DNA of 64,000 nt, from positions 19,914 through 83,913 of the forward strand of contig CACRSC010000097.1 in the NCBI GenBank assembly GCA_902651635.1. Reading direction: 5' to 3'. This document shows, in pieces, positions 32,641 to 44,600 of this stretch. This DNA comes from Mastigamoeba balamuthi. Its lineage: Eukaryota > Evosea > Mastigamoebida > Mastigamoebidae. Position numbers and translations under genes: made by a program. Each line of letters starts with the position of its first letter. Within the stretch, counting starts at the first letter, position 1. Below the pieces are notes generated by a model. It was not told the DNA's origin and made no database searches. It saw only the letters and a list, made by a program, of their open reading frames with translations.

Positions 32641-33180
32641 AGTACAGGCTAGGTTGTTCCCCTCCCCTTTCTCCCCCTTCCTGAATCAATCACAATATAT
32701 GTAAAATAAAATTGAATCAATTAATCATTGTTTTTGGTGTCTGCATGAGAGAGGAAGCAGGCAGCTTCAATCTGGAAGAAGAGTCTGTTCATAATAAACA
32801 GAAAGGGAAATTCAGTGTGTGGCATGAAATCCTGCTGCCGCAGGAGCAGCTGCAGAAGTCCAGTCTCGGCGTCATGTATGGTCTTGTCCATCAGGTCCAT
32901 GGTCTTGAGAACAGCCTGAGAGCTGGTGTGGGTCGTGCTGTGTCTGGGTCTCTTGGTCCTTGTCATGCATGGGGACTCTGCACAGGCTGAGCTCGTCCTG
33001 CCCCTCCTGTATAAAGTGTTAGTCACCAAAATAAGGACAGGGGGCACTTACGACTCATTGAAGCACTCAGGGTGGTCCCTGCACAGCAGGGCGTAGTTGA
33101 CCTTTGTCCACTGCTCTATCTGTATGATAATGGACCTAGCCATTATCACAGACAGGGCACTGGAGAAAGGGCCCCTCTTG
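32641..33180 (-). repeat. Second copy of the SANT-like block at 23.55-24.25 kb
   Basis: Direct copy, including TCTGTTCATAATxAACAGAAAGGGAAATTCAGTGTGTG and the coding-like GRGRTSSA/MTRTKRPRHST frame on the minus strand. The exon carrying AVWPSEFVMF and the intron are missing here: the EQWTKVNYALLCRDHPE part joins directly to the NES end. The adjoining minisatellite was therefore duplicated together with the block. Confidence 0.7.
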
Positions 33181-33515
33181 GAAGGGAGGTTGCAAATCCA
33201 GGAACTGTTTAGCAAGTAGTGTTAAACACAAAAAACAAGGGCACATACTGGGAATACTCACTGAGGGTCAGATCCCTTACCTGCTTGCTGGAGTCCATGC
33301 TCTGCTGCAGCACGTCCAATCTTTTTGTTTGAAACACAAATGTTAGAGTGTTTAGAACAGACAATGAAGAGAGAAGGGACCCACCGGTTAATCAGTTCAC
33401 AGAACATGGTGGAATTAAGTTTGTACAGGTCCTTGATGCCTGCCCTAACGTCTTCAAATGTACAGGGCTGGGCTGTCTCCTTCTTCAATGCTATAGTGCA
33501 TTCTGCTATGTGCTG

Positions 33516-34290
33516 CTACACAAATAGTTCTGCTACAGTGCATAGCAGAGATCTGCAGATAGCTTTTGAGTTTACATCATTTGTGTGCTGTGCTAGCTGG
33601 AAGACAGGTGAGCAGCAATGCAGAGGGAAGCAGGTTCTCAGCTGGTGGTGTTGAGTGGCATAGAACAGCTGTGGACAGAGCTGCAGGAGCCCTATGAACT
33701 CCAGAGACCTCCCAGCACATACTGTGGCCCTCGTGTAGCAGTAGGGCAGCCCATAGTGCAGACAGAAGCACAGAAGACTCTGGGGACGAGAGGAAATGTC
33801 CTGACACTGGGCAAGACAGTTGATGGACAACAGAAGTGTGGGGTCATAGCTCGGGTGAGACGTGACAGTCTGCAGTACCCATGGCAGCAGGGCAGATATC
33901 AGAAGCAGGATTGTGTCATCCAGCTGAATGAAGTTCTTGAGCATGTCCTTTGTTCCCTTGCGACTCAGGAAAGTCAATGTACTGCAAGTGTGAAGAGCAT
34001 GTCCGACTGCACACTCTGAAGGAAGTCATTATTAGGTACAATTTCCCCCTACATACGCCATGCAGCATTGTGGCATGCCTGTTCAGACACTTGCAGGTTG
34101 TCTGCAACCTGCACACAGTGTTTCTGCAGCAGCATGGCCTGCTTGTGTCTAGCCTTATCCCGCTTATTTGTAATTGTTTTGCAATCGTACACGAGGTGCA
34201 GCTGGCGAAACAGGTCCCACATAGCTGTAGGAGTTGTATGGCTCCACAGATGGCTGGAAATCAACAGAAGTGCACGTCCTTTCTCTGTGA
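33516..34290 (-). CDS. Unrecognised two-exon gene or repeat-encoded protein
   Basis: The minus frame HTTPTAMWDLFRQLHLVYDC through QVSEQACHNAAW (about 34,250-34,057) splices over a 41-base intron (34,016-34,056; GTATGTAGG...CTTCAG) into a frame that stays open for some 160 codons to 33,516 (TFLSRKGTKDMLKN..., ISALLPWVLQ). The middle of the second exon is hydrophobic. The start is not fixed. A decayed copy lies at 12.29-12.7 kb and includes a related splice-like border, so this is either a small gene family or the coding part of a dispersed element. Family unknown. The plus-strand frame at 33,618-34,019 overlaps it and is taken as a shadow. Confidence 0.4.
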
Positions 34291-34296
34291 ATAGCT

Positions 34297-34725
34297 GTGC
34301 AGAAGAAAGAGGTTTGCACAACCACTCCTGCAGCCCCACTTCAACACAAGGCCGTGCCAGCAGCAGCAGCAGCACCAGCTGTTGAGCCCGAGTTGTCCCC
34401 AGAGCCCCAGCAGCAGCAGGAGAGTGAGCCAGAGAAGGCAAACGAGCAGCCCAAGGATGCAGAGATGGAGCAGGACAAGGAGACTGAGCAGCAGGACGAT
34501 GTAGAGGCCAAGCAGCGGCACGAGCAGGAGGAGGAGAACGTGGAGGACGAGCAAGAGGACCAGGGGGACGAGGATGACAATGACAGTGCAATGGCCCCTA
34601 GTGCTGAGCCCATCAGCATGCAGGATAAGAAAGTAGGATCCTGCCTGGCCTGCTCCCTCTGCTGCCAGGGAGCTCCAGTCATGGCAGAAGTCCCGGGGCT
34701 GGCCAGCTTCCTCTGCTTCCTGTGA
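34297..34725 (+). CDS. Acidic, glutamine/glutamate-rich exon
   Basis: Open frame without a good ATG, preceded by TGTGCAG, a possible splice acceptor. About 70 residues are almost wholly E, Q, D, K, N and A (EDEQEDQGDEDDND near residue 90), encoded by CAG/GAG-rich DNA. Probably a disordered acidic segment; low-complexity DNA can also stay open by chance. It could belong to the following exons at 35.0-36.0 kb. Confidence 0.35.
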   Translation: MQKKEVCTTTPAAPLQHKAVPAAAAAPAVEPELSPEPQQQQESEPEKANEQPKDAEMEQDKETEQQDDVEAKQRHEQEEENVEDEQEDQGDEDDNDSAMAPSAEPISMQDKKVGSCLACSLCCQGAPVMAEVPGLASFLCFL

Positions 34726-34979
34726 CTGGGGGGCGTTCCAGGGTGCTGGGGTGCGCACCAGGCAGCAGGTCACTTCCATGACCCCTGCTTTATGGCTTGC
34801 TCAGCAGAGTGCTCCAAGCACGAATGAGCTTACCTCATGGCCTTGTGCCCTCGTCCATGCCTGGATGCAATCACGAATAGCAGCATGATTCCCAAGGGAG
34901 TCAATGCCAGAGTAGTATGCCCTTCATTTCAATTCTAATGTCTGACTCAATCAAAACAGACTGGTAAAAACCTGTAGGT

Positions 34980-36000
34980 GGTCGGGTCGCTGACTGTCCC
35001 ATGCCTCATAACAGGCCCCTGTCGCATGGGCCTGCATGACGTGTACTTCTGGGACATGTGCCACATGGAATCCAGCAAAAGGACCACGTTGCTGCAGTCT
35101 GGCAGTGTGTACTGGGCCCATGTGGAGGACAAGTGAACTCTTGTCATTCTTCTCAACTTCATTATTCCAGTCAACACCTGCATGAAGAAGCAGTTGCACT
35201 GCCTCGTCCTCAACCCGGCATTTTCAGTGGCTGGCATGCAGAAGAACATGGTGATCAGTATTCTCTGTGGTGCAGTAAGGCACCCTGTTGTGCTGACAGC
35301 ATGGCAGCACTTCTATGTCAACTACCTCCTGTGCAACAGTGAAGGTGTGATCAATTTGTATGTTTTTTCTCTGTCTTTCACTCATTTTTCAATTTGTTTA
35401 TTCAATTTTATGAGTTTTCTGGCACTTTTTTAAATGTGCTGGCAGCATATAGCTATGTGCCAACAGCACATAGAAAAAGTCACCAGCATAACTAGTCTAA
35501 CGTGCTTTTCAGCCCGCTGATGCAGCAGTACAGACAAGCAACAATGCCTAAGGCACACCAGCAGTATGAGGACGTGGTTGTGTCGGCCTTCACCTACACC
35601 ATCTCCACCCTGACCAAGAACACTGTCATTCTGACCGTGAAGGAGGCAGTCCAGGCAAGGACTGACTGCCTGGAGCTCATGTACTTCACCACGCCATTCT
35701 GGGACCCAATGAAGAACAAAGTGCAGAATGCAAGCACGACACTGACTGCTGTTATGATTGAGGTATGTCACCTCAGCTGCCTCAGCAAGAGGGGGCATGC
35801 TATGAACGGCCCCAAAGCAGTGCTGAATGCTGTGAGGAGCATCAAGGAGAAGAGCAAGGGAGCCAAGCATGCCAGCAAGGAAACGTCTTCTGCATCTGAT
35901 GATGAGGCTGAGAGCTCCATCGACAAGCTGACGACGACGATCAGGAGAAGATCAAGGAGAAGACAACAGCATACAAGAGAATGAGGGAGGAAAGCAACGA
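34980..36000 (+). CDS. Unrecognised multi-exon gene
   Basis: Frames with G/C-ending codons: GLHDVYFWDMCHMESSKRTTLLQ (about 35,020-35,135), then MKKQLHCLVLNPAFSVAGMQ... to 35,340, and from 35,515 MPKAHQQYEDVVVSAFTYTI... to beyond 35,900. A GTGTGATC...TGCTTTTCAG intron of about 170 bases (35,344-35,514) fits the second border. The C-terminal part is lysine-, serine- and arginine-rich. Exons and frames before 35,180 are uncertain. No family recognised. Confidence 0.35.
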
Positions 36001-36009
36001 GAAGTACGT

Positions 36010-36975
36010 GCCTCCCGCTGCCCCAGCTGAGCATCGTGTTCTTCCTTGTTCGTCTTTGAAGATCCAGTGGTGTCGTGCACCAGCCCAGCAGCAGCAGCAG
36101 CACCAGCAGACTGCAAGATGCTTGGGGCCCCTGGGGCTTCAGCAAAGCCCGGGTGGTGGTCTGAGCTGCCTGCCCACACAGGCCTGGGATGATAACAACA
36201 TTAACACTATGAGTCTCCGAAAGGCTCACACAGCCCTGCACCAGGCAGTCACTAATGCTGTATGTTAAATTCCCCTCCCTTTAATAACACACACATTTAT
36301 CTTCTGGCAGCAAACAATTTGCCACAGCCACGTGAGTGTTCATGGAAGAAGCAGCAATGGACCTGGGAGGGAGGAAGGCATGGAGGGAACAGTTGTGTTG
36401 TGAGGTGAAGCAGGAATGTCTGGGGCCACCTCTGGGAACACTGATTCCAGGATGGCATCCCGTTTTTAATTCAAACTCTTCTGTAGGTAATTGGTAAACT
36501 TTTGATAATTGTGTTGTTATGTGTAATGTTGGGAGTTCGGCATCTCTTGAGGGCACTGGCAATTACTATGGGTTTTAGTGGTGCAGGTGGTGCAGAAATG
36601 GATCACCTGTCTACTGGCAGGAACTGGCCCCTGAAACCAGTGATGCAATTGGTCTCTTGTCATCTGCTGCTGGATCCTCGCAGATACAAATATCTTTACT
36701 CAAAGTGCTCCTTGTATATATCTCCAGCACTTGAGACATGCCAGAGAGCTAGTAACTCAGGCACTCTCGCTGAGATTTTGCTGAAATCTCTGCGAAGAAC
36801 ACAGAATTGTTCCCCAAGAGCCTTGCTCCACGGATCCTCAGTTCACGTGTCTCTTTTTAAATTGCCATAACAGTGTTGCATGGCACCTTAAGAATCTTCC
36901 TTGAGCCTGCCGATAAGCAAGGAGGATTTTTTCCCCTGGTTACAGCCACAGCACTGGGAGCAGTGGTGCCAGACA
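36010..36975. other. Intergenic DNA, short frames only
   Basis: Frames at 35,981-36,268 and 36,502-36,870 show no features. Nothing else supported. Confidence 0.4.
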
Positions 36976-37205
36976 ACGTGGGTGCTTGCACACTGATGGT
37001 GGTGGTGGCATGGGCAGCAATAACAGCAAAGACAGCTGGAGCAGCAGTGATGGCAGCAGCAACAGAAGCACATATGGTAGCAGCAGTGACAGCAGGGCTA
37101 GCAGCAGCAGTGAAGGCAGCAGCAGCAGCAGTAGCAGTGGGGGCAATGTCAGTAGCACAAGTAGCAGTGATGTGCGTGTCAGTGACAGTAGGAGCATGAA
37201 CAGCA
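36976..37205. repeat. Compound trinucleotide repeat, (AGC/CAG)n-like
   Basis: AGCAGCAGTGACAGCAGG-type tracts fill this stretch. In one frame they give serine runs, in another alanine runs, so the open frames on both strands are an effect of the repeat and not evidence for a gene. Confidence 0.8.
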
Positions 37206-37587
37206 GGCTCTTGAATTCCAAAAGTAGGATCAACATCTCCCTTATGGAGCCACTTTCTTGGGTTGAAAAACTCCATAACACTGATGGAGATTTTCAAATT
37301 AAGAATTAATTCATTTGGAAAAAAGCGAAAAAGAGTAAGAGAAGGGGTGTGCGAATGCCTGATGGTTGTAGGCACCCTGGAGTTATCGGCAGTATATCAA
37401 TCCATGGATCGATCTGGATGGTGGCACATCGGTGCCATAGATGCATAGGACTGTGGAGCACAGTGATCACTTCAGATCGGATAATGTCCACGATGCTATT
37501 ATTGCCAGGGCTTCTTTTTGTCCAGGACCTCCAATTTGAGAACACAAACTAAACACACATTAATTCGTGTGTGTGAGAACATCGACA

Positions 37588-38120
37588 ATGTATGGACTTG
37601 TATGCCTAGCACTCAGTCTAGCAGTGCTACTAACACAACAAACAGGAGGAAGGCAGACCGCATCCACTGAACAGATGCCACTCACCTGCAATTTCACTGA
37701 AGGACCTGGCGTATCTTTAAGTGACTGGCAGACAGAGCAACCAAGGAGTTTGAAGCACTTCATCAACACCAGATTCCAGTGAAGTCCTCGTTGCGAGAAA
37801 TACAGTCCTGCAGTGTGTGCTCGGAGAAGCACAGCCTCAACAAGCTCAAGCTCTGGGACATTCGGCCAAGCTCAGAAGAGTTCCTGGCCATCATTGCAGG
37901 CGATGAGGCACAGCTTTATGGAACAAAGGGGTTTTTCTTCAAATTCCCTCAAACTCTGCTTCCTCACCACCTGGCGCACTCTTTCCATTATTCACGGGGA
38001 AATGGGACACCACCAAGGACTACCTCACATTTGCCGAGGTTGAAAATCATCTTTACCTGGCAGACACCATATCATGGCTCAAGGATCACTTCTTTTGCAC
38101 ACAACTGGGTTTTTTCTAAT
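37588..38120 (+). CDS. Secreted or lumenal protein, two or more exons, family unknown
   Basis: ATG 37,588 opens a clear signal peptide (MYGLVCLALSLAVLLTQQ, cleavage likely after about residue 20). The frame reaches GTGAAG at 37,779; a 35-base intron (37,779-37,813, ending CTGCAG) leads in frame into HVCSEKHSLNKLKLWDI. That frame runs to about 37,970. The final stretch TFAEVENHLYLADTISWLKD to QLGFF (stop near 38,120) is in another frame, so either a further intron or a frame change lies near 37,980. Two cysteines before and after the intron could form a disulphide. I do not recognise a domain. Confidence 0.45.
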
Positions 38121-38199
38121 AAAATGCTGACCAGACTTTCGAGGTGGACAGACGGCAGTGCCGTCCATCCATTGTTTTCGTCTCCGACCAGAAGACTAT

Positions 38200-38665
38200 A
38201 CTTGCCATTACGAGCATTGCTGTGTCTGCCAGGCACATTACCACGTGGGCATCTGGCCCGTGGCTGCCACTGCTGGGGCTGCAATGTTGTCCAAAGCAGC
38301 TGACTGTGCAATGGCAGGAGCAGGAGAAGTGGAACTCGGGACCACGGCTCTGCCGGGCCAGAGCTGCTCGATCGTCATAGGCTTGCTCACAATGCATAAG
38401 ACCATGACTGCAACCTGGGCATTGCTGATCACCATCAGCTGCTGTGCCTGTGCTGCCTGGTGTGACGATGTGTGCTCCTTCTGCTCGTGCATGCACTCGA
38501 TCCAGCAGTTGTTCATCTGGTTGATCATGTCAAAGGCAGCCTCGTACGGGATCGTGCCAACAATGGGGGCAGCAGCACGTGCTGCAGCCTTGGCAATGGG
38601 GACCCGGAGCACAGGGATCTGCCCAACAGCCCTTCCTGGTGGCAGTCTTTGCACCTGCACCTCGG
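38200..38665 (-). pseudogene. Host gene fragment cut by the left end of the Polinton fossil
   Basis: The minus frame with VGQIPVLRVPIAKAAARAAAP, then IPYEAAFDMINQMNNCW and AQQLMVISNAQVAVMV, has G/C-ending codons over 140 residues. Its apparent start lies inside the Polinton terminal repeat, so the true N-terminal part was separated by the insertion. The gene fragment on the other side of the Polinton (46.44-47.41 kb) lies on the same strand and ends at the right repeat; the two may be parts of one gene. Family unknown. Confidence 0.4.
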
Positions 38666-41600
38666 CAGTAGTAGGAAACTGAAGTTCACCCTTGGTAAGG
38701 GTATTCAGCCTAAAGGCTCTACCCACTTGCGCGGGTAGGTGGGCCGACGAGTCCATCAGCCCACAGGTAGTTTCTTCAGTTCCAATAGTAATAGAACTTT
38801 TTAGAAATTTCTATAGTAGTCATTCCTGCTTACCCTCGGTATCTCCACTCTAAAATATCTTTTATTTTCTTCTTAAAATATTAGAACTCCTAGATTACTA
38901 ACATCTATATTATAATAATTACTAAAATAGAAATATCTCAGTATAAATTTAGGAGGTCATAAAAGTAGGTTGTAAAAATGGAGGTTTCTTTTTTTCAGCC
39001 AAAGAAAATCTTTTTTATTAAGAGTTGATCTGAGCCTAACACCCAGTTTAAAACCAAATAGCAAAATCTCCGTATAAATTTGAGGGGTCCAAAAGAGAGN
39101 NNNNNNNNNNNNNNNNNNNNNNNNNNNNNNNNNNNNNNNNNNNNNNNNNNNNNNNNNNNNNNNNNNNNNNNNNNNNNNNNNNNNNNNNNNNNNNNNNNNN
39201 NNNNNNNNNNNNNNNNNNNNNNNNNNNNNNNNNNNNNNNNNNNNNNNNNNNNNNNNNNNNNNNNNNNAAAAGAGAGGTTGTAAAAATGAGGTTTTCTTTT
39301 TTTCAGCCCAAGAAAATCTTTTTTATTAAGAGTTTACCTGAGCCTAACACCCAGTTTGAAACCGCAGGTCGCCTTAAATTCTCTTCACCTCCTTTATCTT
39401 CTCAATCCTCCTTCTTAGTCTACTTGCAGAGTGTGTGTCTCATATCCAACAGGTTCGCGGTTATCTTAAAAGAAAATTATATATCCATATCTTATAATGC
39501 CTCATAAAGTTTTTCTGCCAAACAGTATCAGAGATCTTTTGATTTGTTTAATTGAAAATGAAACGGATGATTTGGTAGGTAATTATGAAATGAATGATGA
39601 ACAATGGTAAACATATTTTAAATTTGTTATTGCGGAACTAATTCTAATGCATTAAATTACTATTTGCGTTTTACCTTAAAATTAATCTTCATACTATCAT
39701 TTATATAAAGGTATTAAATAGTGTTTTCGGTCAATTTATTGCAGATGAAATAAGAAGAAAAATACATGAGCAACATATTATTAAAGTCAATCAAGAAATA
39801 AAAACGAAACATAATTTTAATTTGTTAATGTGGGGAGTATTGATATATGATATCAATAAAAATTTTGATATGATAGAAATTTATAATTATATTGTAACTG
39901 ATATATACGAATTTAATGAAAATGAAATATTATGTGACATTGGCTACCAAAATAAACACAGAATTAAAATAAAGAAAAAGATATTGAATATTATGAGTAA
40001 ATATTATGATTCTGTTTAATTTTGCGTTTTATTTTAAATATTATCTTATCATTATAGTTCATAATGATAATTACAGACTACAAAAATTATTTCAGTGAAG
40101 AGGTTTTATTTCAACTTCGATTTGAATCAAAACTGTTCTTTGCAAGAAAAAGAGATTTACGTGAGGCAATGACTTGCAAAATATGGAACCAATAATATTC
40201 CCATAAAGAACAATTATTTTATAAGTGCTCTTAGCTTTTTTCATCGCTTCCTTAACACTTATTCCATGTTCCTTCTGAACACTTTTGACATGATTAATCC
40301 ATTTGTTCCCAGCGATAACATTAATTTGATTTTTACTTGCATCCTTTTGCTCTTTCTCCCAATCTCTGTCTGCAATATGTCCCCTTATATGCGAATTTAA
40401 ATCATTCTGTGTTCGAAATACTTCTCGGCATTCTTCACAGATAATTTGGGGTCGTTCTCTCTGGTTTCGTGACATTGTATATATAAAGAAATGAATATTT
40501 TTCTAATCTGTATATATACATGTCAGCAGTAAAAACGGTTCTTGATACACATGCGAACAATGAGAAAATAATAAATTAATGGAAGAACTACGAACACTGA
40601 AAGTCAAATTAAATGATTTAGGTCTCCATGAAGTGCGAATAGTTGATGAGCTTGTCTGTAAAAGTGCAGAAGAATATGCACTCCTAAGAGGTTACAGAGA
40701 AAAAACAAGAAGCAAACAACATGAAAAAGTTCAAAAATTTCAATTAAAAATTTTCAATAGCACGTTCTTTGATGATTAATTTAAAATATAAAATGGGCGA
40801 CATTATCGCTTTTTTGTTTATTAAATTGTGTTGGATTTTATGATTTAATAAAATCATAAAAACATTTTAAAATATCAAAATGTATTGGATATCAAATAAT
40901 ACATCTTCTACTGTTAGATTATTAACAATTAAATTAACCTGGTTATTTTCGATGCTCTCAACGTGGGATTGATACATAAAATCAGTATTAGCAGAAACTA
41001 TATTAATACAAATTTACTTACAATCATTGACAAGAACATATGAAAATTTAGTGCATTCATAGGCTGAAAGTTCATTGTCTTTGATACATTCGCTCTCAAA
41101 TACTTTTTCACTTTATGTTGTTGATGTAACACATAATTTCTTAATATGTGTATTGTCAAGAGACGTTTTAATAATTCTTGGTTGCTCTTCTTCTTATGGT
41201 TGTTCTGGTTGCGATTCTGGCTGAGGTGTTTCTTGTTCTGGTTCCTCTGGTAGTTCACTTTTATATTCTGTCAGTTCATCATGTAATTTATTAATATTAT
41301 CGACCTTTTCCATTAAATCACTAATTGTTTTATTCTCTTGCATTTTGCTTTTTAGTTCAGTTAAGAATGGGTCTATATTCTGTTCCACATTTTCCCGCAC
41401 TATGTCACTTACTTTCTTTCGCTCTAATTTAATTCGTTGCATTTATAATATTATATGATATAATTATCCTTGAAACACAATATTGACACATGAATTCGTG
41501 TAAAATGTAATTCCGGAATCATCTGTATATAATTTGAACCGCATAGTGCTCCCAGTAGTCAAATAAGTAGAGCAATTAAAAGATATAGGATAAGAGGCAT

Positions 41601-44600
41601 TAACTATTGGCTGTTGTTATGCCATTGTCATTGAATCCTGTAGTGTATTATCATTTTTACTAAATAGGACAATTAGATATGTTCCTTGATTCATCGTTTT
41701 GATTTGCATGTTTATGCAAATATTATAAAATCCGTCATAGGGGGTGTGAATATATGTGTTGTTCCATTAAATCCTGTCATAGTATCTAATGCAGAATTTA
41801 GGGAAAATGGTAATAAGTCGCCCGAATTTATAGCAGTATCTCCATTAAGATAATAATAAAGATGTTTGCCAGAGATTACACTGCTAATTGTTCCATTGCA
41901 ATTGATATCCCCGTCAACTGCTAATTCGTTCTATATATTAACATTTCCAGTTACTCCAAGACCATCATTAATGATAAGTGTACCTGTTAAATAATCAGTG
42001 CTTTCAGTACTTGAAATAATTTTCACAACTCTGCCTATATTTGCATTTTTCCCAATACCAATACCTTCCTTAACTTGCAACGCTTCGCTATCTGTCGAAG
42101 TGCTTTGGGTTGTGTTGTACTGGTAAATATTACCTTGCATAAATAAAGAATTGCCAATAACTCCTAATCCTGAATTTGTTTGAATCTGTCCGCCAACATT
42201 AAAATTTTTAACGACACCTAAACCACCACTTATTTTCATTGCTCCACTTAGTGAGTCAGTTGACTCAGTAGAGGAAAGTAAATATAATGAATTACAATAA
42301 AGCGTTTAACTAATGGATGCTCCTCCTAATATGCCCCGAAACCTCCTCCAATGCCATCAAGAATGTCAAATGCAGAAAAACTAACCCGTGCCAAGAGAGG
42401 ACTTAAAAAGCCTACAGCATCACCAGTAAATTTTGATGAAGAACTACCAAGTGGAAGAAGTAACAGCAATCTAAGAAGAACATTAGCACAACAGTGCAGA
42501 ACCAAATCACTTATACCAACAACGAAACAAACAGAAGCAGAGGACCCCAATAAGAGCCGGTTAATTATTGGATATAGTCGTTCTGGTAACCCAATTTATG
42601 GTAATGAATTTTAAAAAAAGCCCTCGGAGGGTCATGGACAGTCAAACTGAGAATATAGTTAAACCAAGAATATAATAATTACCCATATAAACTCATAACT
42701 AATATTGAAATAGAAAAAGAAGGTTTTCGCTGGTTTATGTCTGATACTCTGCCTAAATCGTTACCTGATGACGTTTATATTTTGAATACTGGAACAATGA
42801 AATCAGGTGGGGAGCACTGGCAAGTGTTTGCTCTGAAATATCCAAATATTTATTTCTGTGGAAGTTATGGAGCGACAAGTAAATATAATGATAGACCTAA
42901 GCAGAATCTGATTCAATTTGGAAAACGAAATGGATTTGAAAATATATCACTGCTATGAGCATCAGTTGCAGATTGCTAATTCTGTAGCATGTGGGGACTT
43001 TGCCCTCTACATTGGAAATTTACTGAGAAAAAATTAAAATAAATTATCGGAGGGATACTTCGATAATTTGATTAATAGAGAATTTGATAAAAAGCCCACA
43101 GCATACAATATTAATAAAGTTGTAGAATGGGCCAGACGGGAACAGTTACTATAAAGTATTATTATTTTATTACAAATAATAATATTTTACATCTTTTCAA
43201 CTTTTTCATCAGCAGTTATCTGAACTCCTGCAAATTTGTGGAGAAGGACAAGAGCAGTTATTGCGGTTGCTGATGCTGATGAACTGTCAATTCTGACATC
43301 AAGAGAATTTGCATTGCGATGAGGCATAATTGGATTAAAATGGGAACTGTATAGATACTGTAAACTGAGGCAAAATCATTCATAGTTGACGGGGATATCA
43401 ATTACAATGGAACAAATAGTGGTGTAATCTCTGGCAAACATCTTTTTATTATCTTAATAGAGATAATGCTATAAATTCGGGCTTACTGAATAGTATTATT
43501 TAGTAAAAATGATAATACGCTACAGAATTCTATGACAATGGCACAACAGCAACCAATAGTTAATGCTTCATATCCTTTAACTTTTAATTGTTCTACTTAT
43601 CTCACAAACGGGTGCACTATGCAATTCAAATTCACTGATGATTCCGGAATAACATTTTACATGATTTCATGTATCAATATTGTGTTTCAAGGATAATTAT
43701 TTCATATATTATTATAAATCATGCAACAAATTATATTAGAGACAAAGAAAGTCACTGATATAATGCGGGAAAATGTGGAACAGAATGTTAACCCATTATT
43801 AACTGAACTAAAATGTAAGATGCAAGAGAATATGATATTCGTGATTTATTGGAAAAGGTCGATAATATTAATAAATTACATAATGAACTAACACACTATA
43901 AAAGTGAACTACCAGAGGAACCAGAATAAGAAACAATCACAGAACCACAGCCAGAACTGCAACCAAAACAACCACAAGAAGAAGAACAACCAAGAGTTAA
44001 TAAAACATCACTTGACAATGCACATATTAAAAATTATGTGTAATATCAACAACAGAAAGCGAAAAAGTATTTAAGAGTGAATGTATAAAAGACAATGAAC
44101 TTTCAACATATGAATGTGCTAAATTTTCATTTACTCTCGTGAATGATTGTAAGCAAATTTTTATTAATATTGTTTCAGCTAATACCGATTTTATGTCTCA
44201 GTTCCACGTTGAAAGCATCGAAAATAACCAAGTTAATTTAATTGTTAATAATTTAACAGGCGAGGATGTATTATTTGATATTCAATACATTTCGATATTT
44301 TAAAAATGTTTTTATATTTTTGTAAAAACAGAAAATCCAACACAATTTAATCAACAAAAAAGAAATAATGTCGCCCATTTTATATTTTAAATTAGTCATC
44401 AAAGAACGTGCTATTATAAATTTTTCTTGAAATTTTTGGACCCATTCACGTTGTTTGCTTCGTGTTTATCTCTGTAACCTCTTAACAGTGTGTATTCTTC
44501 TGCACTTTTACAGATAAGTTCATCAACAGATCGCACCTCATGTAGCCCTAAATCATTTAATTTGGCTTTCAGTGTTCGTAGTTCTTCTTTTAGTTTATTA

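Noticed and set aside
34049-34591. Minus-strand 180-codon frame as one gene
   Set aside because: The part from about 34,297 up is antisense to the acidic low-complexity tract; only the lower part belongs to the spliced gene at 33.5-34.3 kb.
36857-37375. Long open frames on both strands rich in serine or alanine
   Set aside because: They are produced by the AGC/CAG trinucleotide repeat at 36,976-37,205.
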